Assembly (NCBI RefSeq): GCF_048020265.1
Contig: NZ_CP171843.1
Location: 1,488,001 to 1,552,000 of the forward strand
Direction: 5' to 3'
DNA: 64,000 nucleotides
Origin: Limnohabitans_A sp048020265
GTDB taxonomy: Bacteria; Pseudomonadota; Gammaproteobacteria; Burkholderiales; Burkholderiaceae_C
Shown: one piece after another, positions 1 through 8,133 of the stretch
How the letters are laid out: the number at the start of each line of letters is the position of its first letter
Position numbering within the stretch: the first letter of the stretch is position 1
Notes under the pieces: model-generated
What the model was told of the DNA's origin: nothing
Databases searched by the model: none
The model's input: only the letters and a program-made list of their open reading frames with translations
Made by a program: the position numbers and the translations under genes

Positions 1-591
1 CGCCTTGGCCGCATCGGCAAGCAAGCTTGGCGTGGCATGGTTGGCCGGCCGATTGGCCCACTCTTTGGCCACCTCGATGCCGGCCACCAAGGCCTGCGCG
101 TGGGCCATGGCACCGCGCAACTCGGCGTTGACCGTCTCGGCACTGAACACCACCTGCTTGAGCGTTCTGGGTTTGGGTTTGCTCAGGGTGCTGGTATAGC
201 TGTAGCTGGCATCGGCCAGCGTGGAAGCGGCCACCTGCAGGGTTTTGCCTGAGAGCTCGGCTGCGGCGTGCAGCCCAACGCGCTTGATTTTGCCGGACTT
301 GAGTGCGGCCCAGGCCGCGTTCACGGCGCTGCGAACGTGGGCGGCACTGCCTTCGCCAGCACACGCAACCACCACATGGCGAGCTTCAATGCCGGGGTGC
401 GCATACAAAGACAACACAGCACCCGGCTTGTACTCGAAATCGCCATGTGCAGCAGCCGCTCGCACAAGAGATGAAATGGCATCTTTGTCGGTCACCCCTG
501 CGCCATCCTGCGAAGGCCACAAGACAATCAGGGCATCCAGATCGTCACCAATCACACTGGCCAGGGCACGCTTTTGGATTTCGAAGTTCAT
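1..591 (-). CDS. pepA: Leucyl aminopeptidase PepA (partial, N-terminal part)
   Basis: Only the first 197 codons lie in the window; the gene runs off the left edge. The N-terminus reads MNFEIQKRALASVIGDDLDA, which fits the regulatory N-terminal domain of cytosolic leucyl aminopeptidases (family M17). The metal-binding catalytic half is outside the window, so the call rests on the N-terminal domain and on the neighbouring lptF, a very common partner in Proteobacteria. The ATG at 591 has a GAAGGA Shine-Dalgarno about 10 bases upstream. It is divergent from lptF with only 23 bases between start codons, so both promoters must overlap each other's leader or coding region. Confidence 0.8.
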   Translation of the reverse strand, partial: MNFEIQKRALASVIGDDLDALIVLWPSQDGAGVTDKDAISSLVRAAAAHGDFEYKPGAVLSLYAHPGIEARHVVVACAGEGSAAHVRSAVNAAWAALKSGKIKRVGLHAAAELSGKTLQVAASTLADASYSYTSTLSKPKPRTLKQVVFSAETVNAELRGAMAHAQALVAGIEVAKEWANRPANHATPSLLADAAKA

Positions 592-614
592 AATTCAGTT
601 TTTCCTTCGCACCG

Positions 615-1724
615 ATGTTATTCCATTCTTCCCTACGCAAAGACCTCGCCCGTAATTTCGGGGCCACGTTGGTGGTTTTGGTCACCATCGTGATCACCAT
701 CATCCTGATCCGAACCCTGGGCCAAGCCAGTCGGGGCAGCGTCAACCCGTCCGAGGTCTTGCTGGTCATGGGTTTCAGTGTGCTGAGCCAGCTCACCACC
801 ATCATCACCCTGAGCCTGTTCATCGCGGTGGTGGCCACCCTCTCGCGCATGTACAGCGACAGCGAAATGGTGATCTGGTTTTCAAGTGGTCAGGGGCTCT
901 TGCAGTTTGTGCGTCCGCTGTTCCGCTTTGCATGGCCTGTGTTGCTTGTAGTGACTTTGTTGGCCTTGTTCGCCTGGCCCTGGAGCAACCAACAAATCCA
1001 GGACCTCAAGCAACGCTTCGAAAAGCGCAACGACATCGAGCGGGTTGCACCCGGTCAATTCCAGGAGTCGTCCGGCGGACAGCGCGTGTTCTTCATTGAC
1101 AAGGACACCCCTGACAACCGTTTCGGCCGCCATGTCTTCATCTCCAGCGTGGATGGGGCCAAAGAAAGCGTGACCACGGCACAACAAGGGCGCATCGAGC
1201 TGGCGGGCAATGACCGCTTCTTGATTCTTGACAAAGGCCAACAGTGGCTGACGGACCGGGAGACGGGCGAGACAAGATTGACCCAATTCGAACATTACGA
1301 ACTGCTGATCGACGACGAGGTCAATTTGCCCTCTTCGGACATGAACAGCCGCTACACCGCCACATGGGACTTGTTGCAAAAACCCCATCGCGAAAATTGG
1401 GCCGAACTGTCGTGGCGTCTGGGTCTGGGCCTGGCAGGCATCAATTTGCTGCTGATCGCCCTGGCTGTTTCTGCCGTCAATCCCAGAGCTGGACGCAGTT
1501 ATCACCTGGGGCTGGCCCTGTTCGTCTTCATCGCTTACTACAATATGCTGAATGTGGGCCAAAGCTGGATCGGCACGGGACGCTTTGACTTCTTGCCCTT
1601 CATGGTGGTGCTGCATGGCGGCGTCTTTTTGATGGCCATGCTGTGGCTCTCGATTCGGCACTGGAACTGGTCCTGGCGCAACTTGTGGCCTGCACGGGCA
1701 CCCCAATCCAAAGGTGCGGCATGA
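615..1724 (+). CDS. lptF: LPS export permease LptF
   Basis: LptF is an inner-membrane subunit of the LptB2FG transporter, which extracts lipopolysaccharide and pushes it onto the LptC/LptA bridge. The 369-residue protein has the family layout: three N-terminal membrane segments (about residues 15-35, 48-75 and 97-120), a periplasmic beta-jellyroll region (about 130-265), and three C-terminal segments ending near residue 350. Length is normal. The stop overlaps the lptG start as ATGA, so the two are translationally coupled. I see no clear Shine-Dalgarno before the ATG. A CATAAT-like element lies at about 589-594. Confidence 0.93.
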   Translation: MLFHSSLRKDLARNFGATLVVLVTIVITIILIRTLGQASRGSVNPSEVLLVMGFSVLSQLTTIITLSLFIAVVATLSRMYSDSEMVIWFSSGQGLLQFVRPLFRFAWPVLLVVTLLALFAWPWSNQQIQDLKQRFEKRNDIERVAPGQFQESSGGQRVFFIDKDTPDNRFGRHVFISSVDGAKESVTTAQQGRIELAGNDRFLILDKGQQWLTDRETGETRLTQFEHYELLIDDEVNLPSSDMNSRYTATWDLLQKPHRENWAELSWRLGLGLAGINLLLIALAVSAVNPRAGRSYHLGLALFVFIAYYNMLNVGQSWIGTGRFDFLPFMVVLHGGVFLMAMLWLSIRHWNWSWRNLWPARAPQSKGAA

Positions 1725-2827
1725 AAACCGTTCGCAGCTTGCTGCACGGCGAAATCATCCGGGCCGTCACCTTTGTGCTGCTTGGCTTTTTGGCGCTGTT
1801 CCTGTTTTTTGACTTGGTCGACGAGCTACAGAACCTGGGGCGTCTGGCCAGCCAAGGCTACCAACTGCACCATGCCTTGCTGTATGTGGCCCTGAAAACC
1901 CCGTCTCATATTTATGAACTGCTGCCCATCTCGGTGCTGATCGGCTGTATTTTTGTGATGGCCCGGTTGGCGCAAAGCTCGGAGTTCACCATATTGCGCA
2001 CCGGTGGCCTGGGGCCCCTGAAAGCCCTGAACACCTTGCTGCAGCTGGGTTTGGTCTTTGTGGCCATGACTTTGCTCATCGGCGATTACGCCGCGCCTTG
2101 GGCCGATCGTCAGGGTGTGCTGATCAAGGCCCGGTTTCAGGGCAACCTGACAGTAGGTCAGACCGGTGCCTGGCTGAAGGAGCGACAGGCCCAGCGACAC
2201 TTTGCGGTGAACGTGCGCAGTTTCGACGGCATCCGCCGCATGCAAAACGTGCGGATTCACGAATTCAACGAAGCGGGGCAGCTGCTGGCCATCACCAGCG
2301 CACCACAGGCTGAGATTGGGGACGGCCTTTGGCAATTGCAACAGGCTGAAGAAAAGTCCATCCAGCCCCCGAGTGCAGGCCAAGCCTTGCAATACCGCTC
2401 TGTCCAGCATGCCAGCCTGGCTTGGCCGACCGGCATCAGCGCCGACATGGTGGCTGCTGCCGTGCTCAGCCCCGACCGCATGAGGACGTGGGAGCTGTTC
2501 AATTACATACGCCACTTGTCCAGCAACAACCAGAATGCGCAGCGCTACGAAATCGAGTTCTGGCGCAAGGTGTTCTACCCCTTGAGCTGCCTTGTCATGC
2601 TGGTCATGGCGCTGCCCTTCGCCTATCTGCATTTTCGCTCGGGCCAGATTGCCGGGCATGTGTTTGGTGGCGTGCTGGCGGGCATCAGTTTTTCATTGCT
2701 CAACAACCTCTTCAGCTTTGCGGGCAACTTGCAAAACTGGCAACCCTGGCTGACGGCTGCGGCACCAGCCTTGATTTACAGCGCGATTTCCCTGCTTGGC
2801 TTTTGGTGGATGGTACTGAGACGATGA
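1721..2827 (+). CDS. lptG: LPS export permease LptG
   Basis: Partner of LptF in the LPS-extracting ABC transporter; 368 residues with the same arrangement of three N-terminal and three C-terminal membrane helices flanking a periplasmic domain. It starts MKTVRSLLHGEIIRAV at the ATG that overlaps the lptF stop. The open frame extends 26 codons further upstream inside lptF, but the coupled ATG is the sensible start. The 3' end overlaps cbiX in the same ATGA manner, giving an lptF-lptG-cbiX transcription unit. Confidence 0.93.
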   Translation: MKTVRSLLHGEIIRAVTFVLLGFLALFLFFDLVDELQNLGRLASQGYQLHHALLYVALKTPSHIYELLPISVLIGCIFVMARLAQSSEFTILRTGGLGPLKALNTLLQLGLVFVAMTLLIGDYAAPWADRQGVLIKARFQGNLTVGQTGAWLKERQAQRHFAVNVRSFDGIRRMQNVRIHEFNEAGQLLAITSAPQAEIGDGLWQLQQAEEKSIQPPSAGQALQYRSVQHASLAWPTGISADMVAAAVLSPDRMRTWELFNYIRHLSSNNQNAQRYEIEFWRKVFYPLSCLVMLVMALPFAYLHFRSGQIAGHVFGGVLAGISFSLLNNLFSFAGNLQNWQPWLTAAAPALIYSAISLLGFWWMVLRR

Positions 2828-3216
2828 CAACTGACTTGAACCCCCAAACGGGTGTGATTTTGTTTGCCCATGGCTCGCGCGACCCGCTGTGGCGTTTGCC
2901 CATCGATGCCGTGGCGAAAGACATGACCCAGCGCTGGCCGGGCATCACGGTGTCCTGCGCTTTTTTGGAGCTGACCGCACCCGATTTGGCCACCACCGTC
3001 GAGGCCTTGATGATGCAGGGCAAAAACCATTTGCGCATCGTGCCGATGTTCCTGGGTGTGGGCCGCCATGCGCGGGAGGACTTGCCGCAATTGGTGGCCG
3101 AGCTGAGCGAGGCCTACCCGCAAGTGCGGTTTGAATTGCTCCCTGCCATCGGCGAGCACCCGGCCATGACCCGACTCATGGCCGACATTGCCGCCGACCC
3201 AGCCAGCACGCCATAG
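2824..3216 (+). CDS. cbiX: Small CbiX-type sirohydrochlorin/cobalt chelatase
   Basis: This 130-residue protein matches the single-domain CbiX (CbiX-S) group, which inserts metal into sirohydrochlorin for siroheme or cobalamin. Visible features are the N-terminal strand with the metal-binding His (GVILFAHGSRDPLW) and the second conserved stretch RIVPMFLGVGRHAREDLP with its His. Homodimeric short forms of about 120-145 residues are normal. The start ATG overlaps the lptG stop. The next gene is a CysB-type sulfur regulator, so siroheme supply for sulfite reductase is a reasonable role, but this is inferred from context only. Confidence 0.82.
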   Translation: MTTDLNPQTGVILFAHGSRDPLWRLPIDAVAKDMTQRWPGITVSCAFLELTAPDLATTVEALMMQGKNHLRIVPMFLGVGRHAREDLPQLVAELSEAYPQVRFELLPAIGEHPAMTRLMADIAADPASTP

Positions 3217-3247
3217 ACCCTTAAAGCATAATGATGCAAGTCAATAT

Positions 3248-3259
3248 GACAATTACCGT
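3248..3259 (+). promoter_or_regulatory. Candidate -10 element for a leaderless cysB transcript
   Basis: GACAAT at 3248-3253 is followed by 6 bases and then the ATG at 3260, so the expected transcription start would fall on the A of the start codon. No Shine-Dalgarno is visible. No good -35 is visible either. A competing CATAAT at 3228-3233 would give an ordinary leader of about 19 bases. The same 6-base spacing is seen at dapC, msbA and yhbY. Confidence 0.35.
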
Positions 3260-4201
3260 ATGAACCTGCACCAATTTCGCTTTGTCCAAGAAGCGGCGCG
3301 CCGCAACCTCAACCTGACGGAAACGGCCAAAGCCCTGCACACCTCCCAGCCGGGTGTGTCCAAAGCCATCATCGAACTGGAAGAAGAGCTGGGCATCGAA
3401 ATCTTTGCCCGCCATGGCAAGCGGCTCAAACGGATCACCGAACCTGGCCAGCATGTACTGGAAAGCATCGAAGTGATCCTGCGCGAAGTCGGCAACCTGC
3501 GCAAAATCGGTGACCAATACAGCGCCCAGGACAGTGGCACGCTCTCCATCGCGACCACCCACACCCAAGCGCGTTATGTGCTGCCGCTGCCCGTGGCCAA
3601 GTTGCGCGAAAAATACCCCAAGGTCAACATCAGCCTGCACCAAGGCGCACCCGACCAGGTAGCCCAGATGCTGCTGCAGGATGTGGCCGAAATCGGCATC
3701 GCCACCGAATCCCTGTCAGCCTACGAAGAGCTGGTGACCCTGCCCTGCTATGAATGGCAGCACGTTCTGGTGCTGCCGCTGGACCACCCCTTGGCCAGCA
3801 AAGCGAATTTGTCCCTGGAGGACATTGCCAACGAGCCCATCATCACCTACCACCCCTCCTTCACAGGACGTGGACGGATTGATCAGGCGTTTGCTGCCCG
3901 AAAACTCCACCCCCGCATCGCGCTCGAGGCCATTGACTCGGACGTCATCAAGACCTATGTGCGTCTGGGTTTGGGCATTGGCATCGTGGCCGAAATGGCC
4001 GTCAAGGACGACCCGGTCAAAGACCTGGCGGTTCGCCCGCTCGGTCAGTTGCTGGGTATCAATGTGGCCCGAGTCGCTTTCAAGCGGGGCGCTTACCTGC
4101 GCCACTTTGTGTACCACTTTGCCGAATTGCTGAGCGATCGCCTGACAGCCCCTCTGATTACCAAGGCCATGAACGGCCATGTCAACGATTACGAACTTTG
4201 A
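3260..4201 (+). CDS. cysB: CysB/Cbl-type LysR regulator of sulfur assimilation
   Basis: A 313-residue LysR-type regulator. The N-terminal winged helix-turn-helix reads MNLHQFRFVQEAARRNLNLT then LHTSQPGVSKAIIELEEELG, a pattern characteristic of CysB and Cbl rather than generic LysR proteins. The C-terminal effector domain carries the TTHTQARYVLP segment that binds inducer in CysB. It likely activates sulfate assimilation in response to N-acetylserine. CysB and Cbl cannot be separated by eye. The frame is open upstream to 3188, but MNLHQF at 3260 is the family start. That start has no Shine-Dalgarno; GACAAT lies exactly 6 bases before it. Confidence 0.88.
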   Translation: MNLHQFRFVQEAARRNLNLTETAKALHTSQPGVSKAIIELEEELGIEIFARHGKRLKRITEPGQHVLESIEVILREVGNLRKIGDQYSAQDSGTLSIATTHTQARYVLPLPVAKLREKYPKVNISLHQGAPDQVAQMLLQDVAEIGIATESLSAYEELVTLPCYEWQHVLVLPLDHPLASKANLSLEDIANEPIITYHPSFTGRGRIDQAFAARKLHPRIALEAIDSDVIKTYVRLGLGIGIVAEMAVKDDPVKDLAVRPLGQLLGINVARVAFKRGAYLRHFVYHFAELLSDRLTAPLITKAMNGHVNDYEL

Positions 4202-4220
4202 GCCCTGAACTTTGAACGCC

Positions 4221-5390
4221 ATGAACGCACGCATCCCCAACCTCGTCTCCAAAGCGCCCCACATGGGCACCACCATTTTCACCGTCATGTCGGCCTTGGC
4301 CACTGAAAAAAATGCGGTCAACCTGGGCCAGGGCTTTCCGGACTTCCCCTGCGACCCGCGCCTGCTTGACTTGGTGAACGACGCCATGCGCGAGGGTCTG
4401 AACCAATACCCCCCAATGACCGGTGTGGCTCCCCTGCGTGAAGTGGTGTCGCGCAAGATCGAGGCTCTCTACGGCCGCCATTACGACCCGGTCAGTGAGA
4501 TCACCGTCACCGCCGGTGCCACCCAGGCCATCCTCACCATCGTTCTGGCCATCGTTCACCCCGGTGACGAGGTCATCGTGCTGGAGCCTTGCTACGACAG
4601 CTATGTGCCCAACATCGAACTGGCGGGCGGCGTGGTGGTGCGTGTGCCCCTCACCCCCGGCACCTTCCGCCCCGACTTTGACAAAATCCGCGCCGCCATC
4701 AGCCCCAAGACACGCGCCATCCTGATCAACTCACCGCACAACCCCAGCGGTATGGTCTGGTCGAAGCAAGACATGCTGACGCTGCAAGAGATCCTGGCCC
4801 CCACCGACATCGTGCTCATCAGCGACGAGGTGTACGAGCACATGGTCTACGCGCCCAACCAGCACTGGAGCGCAGCACATTTCGATGGCCTGGCCGCACG
4901 CGCGTTCATCGTGTCCAGCTTTGGCAAAACCTTCCATGTCACCGGCTGGAAAATCGGCACCGTGGCGGCGCCTGCGGCCTACACCGCAGAATTTCGCAAG
5001 GTGCACCAGTTCAACGTGTTCACCGTGAACACGCCGATGCAGCATGCCCTCGCCCGTTTCATGGCCGACCCTGCACCCTATCTGGAACTGCCCGCGTTTT
5101 ACCAACGCAAGCGCGACCTGTTCCGCCAAGGGCTGGCACAAACCCAGTTCAAGCTCTTGCCCGGCGAAGGCACTTACTTTCAGTGCGTGGACATTTCCGG
5201 ACTGAAAGTACCCGAGAAAAATCTGAGTGAAGCCGACTTCTGCAAATGGCTGACCACCGACATTGGCGTGGCCGCCATCCCGCTCTCAGCCTTTTATGGC
5301 CAAGGCTTTGACCAGAAAGTCATTCGGTTCTGCTTTGCCAAAAAGGATGAAACGCTGCTGGCCGCGCTGGAAAAACTCAAGGGGCTTTGA
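4221..5390 (+). CDS. PLP-dependent class I aminotransferase (methionine aminotransferase type)
   Basis: A 389-residue fold-type I aminotransferase. The PLP lysine is in SSFGKTFHVTGWKIG, the cofactor-binding stretch TVTAGATQAI and the conserved INSPHNPSG are present, and ISDEVYEHMVY carries the Asp and Tyr contacts. The FGKTFHVTGWKIG motif and GQGFPDF near the N-terminus resemble YbdL/kynurenine aminotransferase-like enzymes that transaminate methionine and other bulky amino acids. A TTG at 4212 could extend it by three codons, but the ATG at 4221 is preferred. It follows cysB by 19 bases and may be co-transcribed. Confidence 0.8.
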   Translation: MNARIPNLVSKAPHMGTTIFTVMSALATEKNAVNLGQGFPDFPCDPRLLDLVNDAMREGLNQYPPMTGVAPLREVVSRKIEALYGRHYDPVSEITVTAGATQAILTIVLAIVHPGDEVIVLEPCYDSYVPNIELAGGVVVRVPLTPGTFRPDFDKIRAAISPKTRAILINSPHNPSGMVWSKQDMLTLQEILAPTDIVLISDEVYEHMVYAPNQHWSAAHFDGLAARAFIVSSFGKTFHVTGWKIGTVAAPAAYTAEFRKVHQFNVFTVNTPMQHALARFMADPAPYLELPAFYQRKRDLFRQGLAQTQFKLLPGEGTYFQCVDISGLKVPEKNLSEADFCKWLTTDIGVAAIPLSAFYGQGFDQKVIRFCFAKKDETLLAALEKLKGL

Positions 5391-5450
5391 CACCCCTGCA
5401 CCGGTCGCGGGCCCCGGCTCGCGATCCCCAGGCCAGTGACACGCGGCGAC

Positions 5451-5990
5451 TCAGTCGCCTTCCGCCGCGCTGATGCCCGGAAACAGTACCTCGGTGAAAC
5501 CAAAGCGGGTGAAGTCGCGCACCCGCATCGGGTAAAGCTTGCCGACCAGGTGGTCGCATTCGTGTTGGACCACGCGGGCATGAAAACCGTCCACCGTGCG
5601 GTCGATCGGCTGGCCTTTTTCATCGAACCCGGTGTAACGGATGCGTGACCAGCGTGGCACCACGCCGCGCAAACCAGGCACCGACAAACAGCCCTCCCAA
5701 TCCTCCTCTTCATCTGCCCCCAAGGGCGTGATGACGGGATTGATGAGCACGGTTTTGGGCACCACAGGCCGGTCGGGGTAACGAGGATTGACTGCATCGC
5801 TGCCAAAAATCACCAATTGCAGGTTCACCCCAATCTGGGGCGCAGCCAAACCAGCGCCGTGGACAGCCGCCATGGTTTCGCGCATGTCGGCAATCAAGGC
5901 ATGCAACTCGGGGGTGTCAAACGCCTGCACAGGTTCTGCCATGCGCAAGAGGCGGGCGTCGCCCATTTTGAGGATGTCACGCACGGTCAT
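5451..5990 (-). CDS. def: Peptide deformylase
   Basis: Removes the formyl group from the N-terminal methionine of new proteins. All three metalloenzyme motifs are intact in 179 residues: GLAAPQIGV (47-55), EGCLSVPG with metal ligand Cys101, and QHECDHLVG with His143, catalytic Glu144 and His147. The start ATG overlaps the ligA stop as ATGA, so it is the last gene of the smc-zipA-ligA-def unit. Burkholderiales often carry a second def next to fmt, so this may be one of two copies. Its stop codon sits in the loop of the perfect inverted repeat GGCGAC-TCA-GTCGCC at 5445-5459. Confidence 0.93.
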   Translation of the reverse strand: MTVRDILKMGDARLLRMAEPVQAFDTPELHALIADMRETMAAVHGAGLAAPQIGVNLQLVIFGSDAVNPRYPDRPVVPKTVLINPVITPLGADEEEDWEGCLSVPGLRGVVPRWSRIRYTGFDEKGQPIDRTVDGFHARVVQHECDHLVGKLYPMRVRDFTRFGFTEVLFPGISAAEGD

Positions 5991-8116
5991 GGTTTTTCTC
6001 CGGCAAGCAGCAGCGCCAGCCCGTCATCGTCGAGCACCGGCACGCCCAGGGCCTGCGCCTTGTCGAGCTTGCTGCCCGCCTCGGCACCGGCCACCACGTA
6101 GTGGGTTTTCTTGCTGACCGAGCCGGCCACTTTGGCGCCCAGGGCTTCGAGTTTTTCTTTGGCTTCGTCGCGGCCCATGCTTTGCAAGGTGCCGGTGAGC
6201 ACCACGGTGACGCCCGCGAGCGGCATTTCGGTCGGGGCCAGGGCGTCGCCCTCTGGCCAGGTGATGCCCGCATCGCGCAGGGCCTGCACCACTTCGCGGT
6301 TGTGCGGCTGGGCAAAGAAGGTGTGGATGCTGTGGGCCACCACCGGGCCGACATCGGCCACTTGCAGCAGCGCGTCTTCGCTGGCGGCCATGATGGCGTC
6401 GAGCTGGCCGAAGTGCCGGGCCAGTTCCTTGGCCGTGGCCTCGCCCACATGGCGGATGCCCAGGCTGAACAAAAAGCGGCCCAGGGTGGTGTTTTTGGAT
6501 TTTTCCAGGGCCTCGAGCAGATTGACCGCCGATTTTTCGGCCATGCGGTCCATGTTGGCGAGCGTGTCCAGCTTCAGGTGGTACAGGTCAGCCAGGGTTT
6601 TGACATGCCCGGCATCGACCAGCTGGTCCACCAGTTTGTCGCCCAGGCCGTCCACGTCCATGGCGCGGCGGTGGGCAAAGTGCCAGATGGCTTGCTTGCG
6701 CTGGGCGCTGCAAAACAGCCCGCCCGTGCAGCGGTGGTCGGCTTCGCCCTCTTCCCGCTCGGCCAAGCTCCCACACACGGGGCAGTGCGTCATCATGGTG
6801 AACTGGGGCGCATCGGCCGGGCGGCGGTCCAGCACCACCGACACCACCTCGGGGATCACGTCGCCCGCACGGCGCACGATCACGGTGTCACCCACCCGCA
6901 CATCCTTGCGGCGGGCTTCGAGTTCGTTGTGCAGCGTGGCATTGGTGACGGTGACGCCACCCACAAACACCGGGGCCAGTTTGGCCACGGGCGTGAGTTT
7001 GCCGGTGCGCCCTACCTGCACGTCGATGGCCAGCACGGTAGTCATTTCTTCTTGCGCGGGGTATTTGTGGGCCACGGCCCAGCGCGGCTCGCGGGTCACA
7101 AAGCCCAGCCGGGCCTGCAGGGCGAGGTCGTTGACCTTGTAGACCACGCCGTCGATGTCGTAGGGCAAGGCGTCGCGCTCGGCCGCGATGCGCTGGTGAA
7201 AGGCCACGAGGCCTGCCGCGCCCTGCACGCAAGCGGTTTGCTCGGCCACCGGAAAGCCCCAGGCCTTGAGCTGCATCAGCATGTCGTAGTGCGTGGCCCA
7301 AACCGGGCCGCCTTCGGCTGCGGGCGTGATGTCGCCCAGGCCATAGGCAAAAAAGCTCAAGGGCCGCTCGGCGGCGATGCCCGAGTCGAGCTGGCGCACG
7401 GCACCAGCAGCGGCATTGCGCGGGTTGACGAAGGTTTTTTCGCCCTTGGTGCCTGCGGCGATGCGTTGGCGTTGGCGCTCATTCAGAGCCTCAAAGTCGT
7501 CGCGGCGCATGTAGACCTCGCCGCGCACTTCCAGAACGGCAGGCGCACCGGGCGGCAAGCGCAGCGGAATCTGGCCGATGGTGCGGATGTTGGCGGTGAC
7601 CTCTTCGCCGGTTTCGCCATCGCCCCGGGTAGCGGCTTGCACCAGCACACCGTTTTCATAACGCAGGCTCATGGCCAAGCCGTCAAATTTCAACTCGCCC
7701 ACATAGCTCACAGCCGGGTCGGCATCGCTCAAGCCCAGCTCTTTGCGGATGCGGGTGTCAAAAGCCTCAGCCCCGCTGGCTTCGGTATCGGTTTCGGTGC
7801 GGATGCTGAGCATGGGCACGCGGTGCGTGACCTGGGCAAAAGCGTCCAGCACCGCGCCGCCGACCCGCTGGGTGGGCGAATCGGGCGTCAGCAGTTCGGG
7901 GTGGGCCGACTCCAGCGCCTGCAGTTCGCGAAACAGCCGGTCGTATTCGGCGTCGGGTATTTCGGGCGCGTCGAGCGTGTAATAGGCGTGCGCGTGGTGG
8001 TGCAAAAGCGCCCGCAGTTTTTCAGCCTTGTCGGCGGGCGATGGCTCTGGGGCACTGCTGGGGCGCGAGGCGGCCTCGGCTGAAGGCAGGTCGCCAAACA
8101 AGTCCGGTTGGGACAT
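5987..8116 (-). CDS. ligA: NAD-dependent DNA ligase LigA
   Basis: Seals nicks in DNA using NAD. The 709-residue protein has the full LigA layout: Ia domain with YYxxDxPxxxDxEYD (residues 45-59), adenylation domain with active-site lysine in KFDG (Lys143), OB fold, a four-Cys zinc finger (CPVC...CTGGLFC), helix-hairpin-helix repeats, and a C-terminal BRCT domain ending near residue 705. It is somewhat longer than E. coli LigA (671) because of about 30 extra N-terminal residues. These begin MSQPDLFGDL and contain QPDLF, close to the sliding-clamp-binding pentapeptide. It lies 17 bases after zipA. Confidence 0.96.
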   Translation of the reverse strand: MSQPDLFGDLPSAEAASRPSSAPEPSPADKAEKLRALLHHHAHAYYTLDAPEIPDAEYDRLFRELQALESAHPELLTPDSPTQRVGGAVLDAFAQVTHRVPMLSIRTETDTEASGAEAFDTRIRKELGLSDADPAVSYVGELKFDGLAMSLRYENGVLVQAATRGDGETGEEVTANIRTIGQIPLRLPPGAPAVLEVRGEVYMRRDDFEALNERQRQRIAAGTKGEKTFVNPRNAAAGAVRQLDSGIAAERPLSFFAYGLGDITPAAEGGPVWATHYDMLMQLKAWGFPVAEQTACVQGAAGLVAFHQRIAAERDALPYDIDGVVYKVNDLALQARLGFVTREPRWAVAHKYPAQEEMTTVLAIDVQVGRTGKLTPVAKLAPVFVGGVTVTNATLHNELEARRKDVRVGDTVIVRRAGDVIPEVVSVVLDRRPADAPQFTMMTHCPVCGSLAEREEGEADHRCTGGLFCSAQRKQAIWHFAHRRAMDVDGLGDKLVDQLVDAGHVKTLADLYHLKLDTLANMDRMAEKSAVNLLEALEKSKNTTLGRFLFSLGIRHVGEATAKELARHFGQLDAIMAASEDALLQVADVGPVVAHSIHTFFAQPHNREVVQALRDAGITWPEGDALAPTEMPLAGVTVVLTGTLQSMGRDEAKEKLEALGAKVAGSVSKKTHYVVAGAEAGSKLDKAQALGVPVLDDDGLALLLAGEKP

Positions 8117-8133
8117 GGTGTGCCGCGAACGGA

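Noticed and set aside
6101..8083. 660-codon open frame on the plus strand
   Set aside because: It lies wholly antisense to ligA, whose motifs are complete. Its composition (His, Val, Gly, Gln rich) is typical of GC-rich antisense shadow frames.
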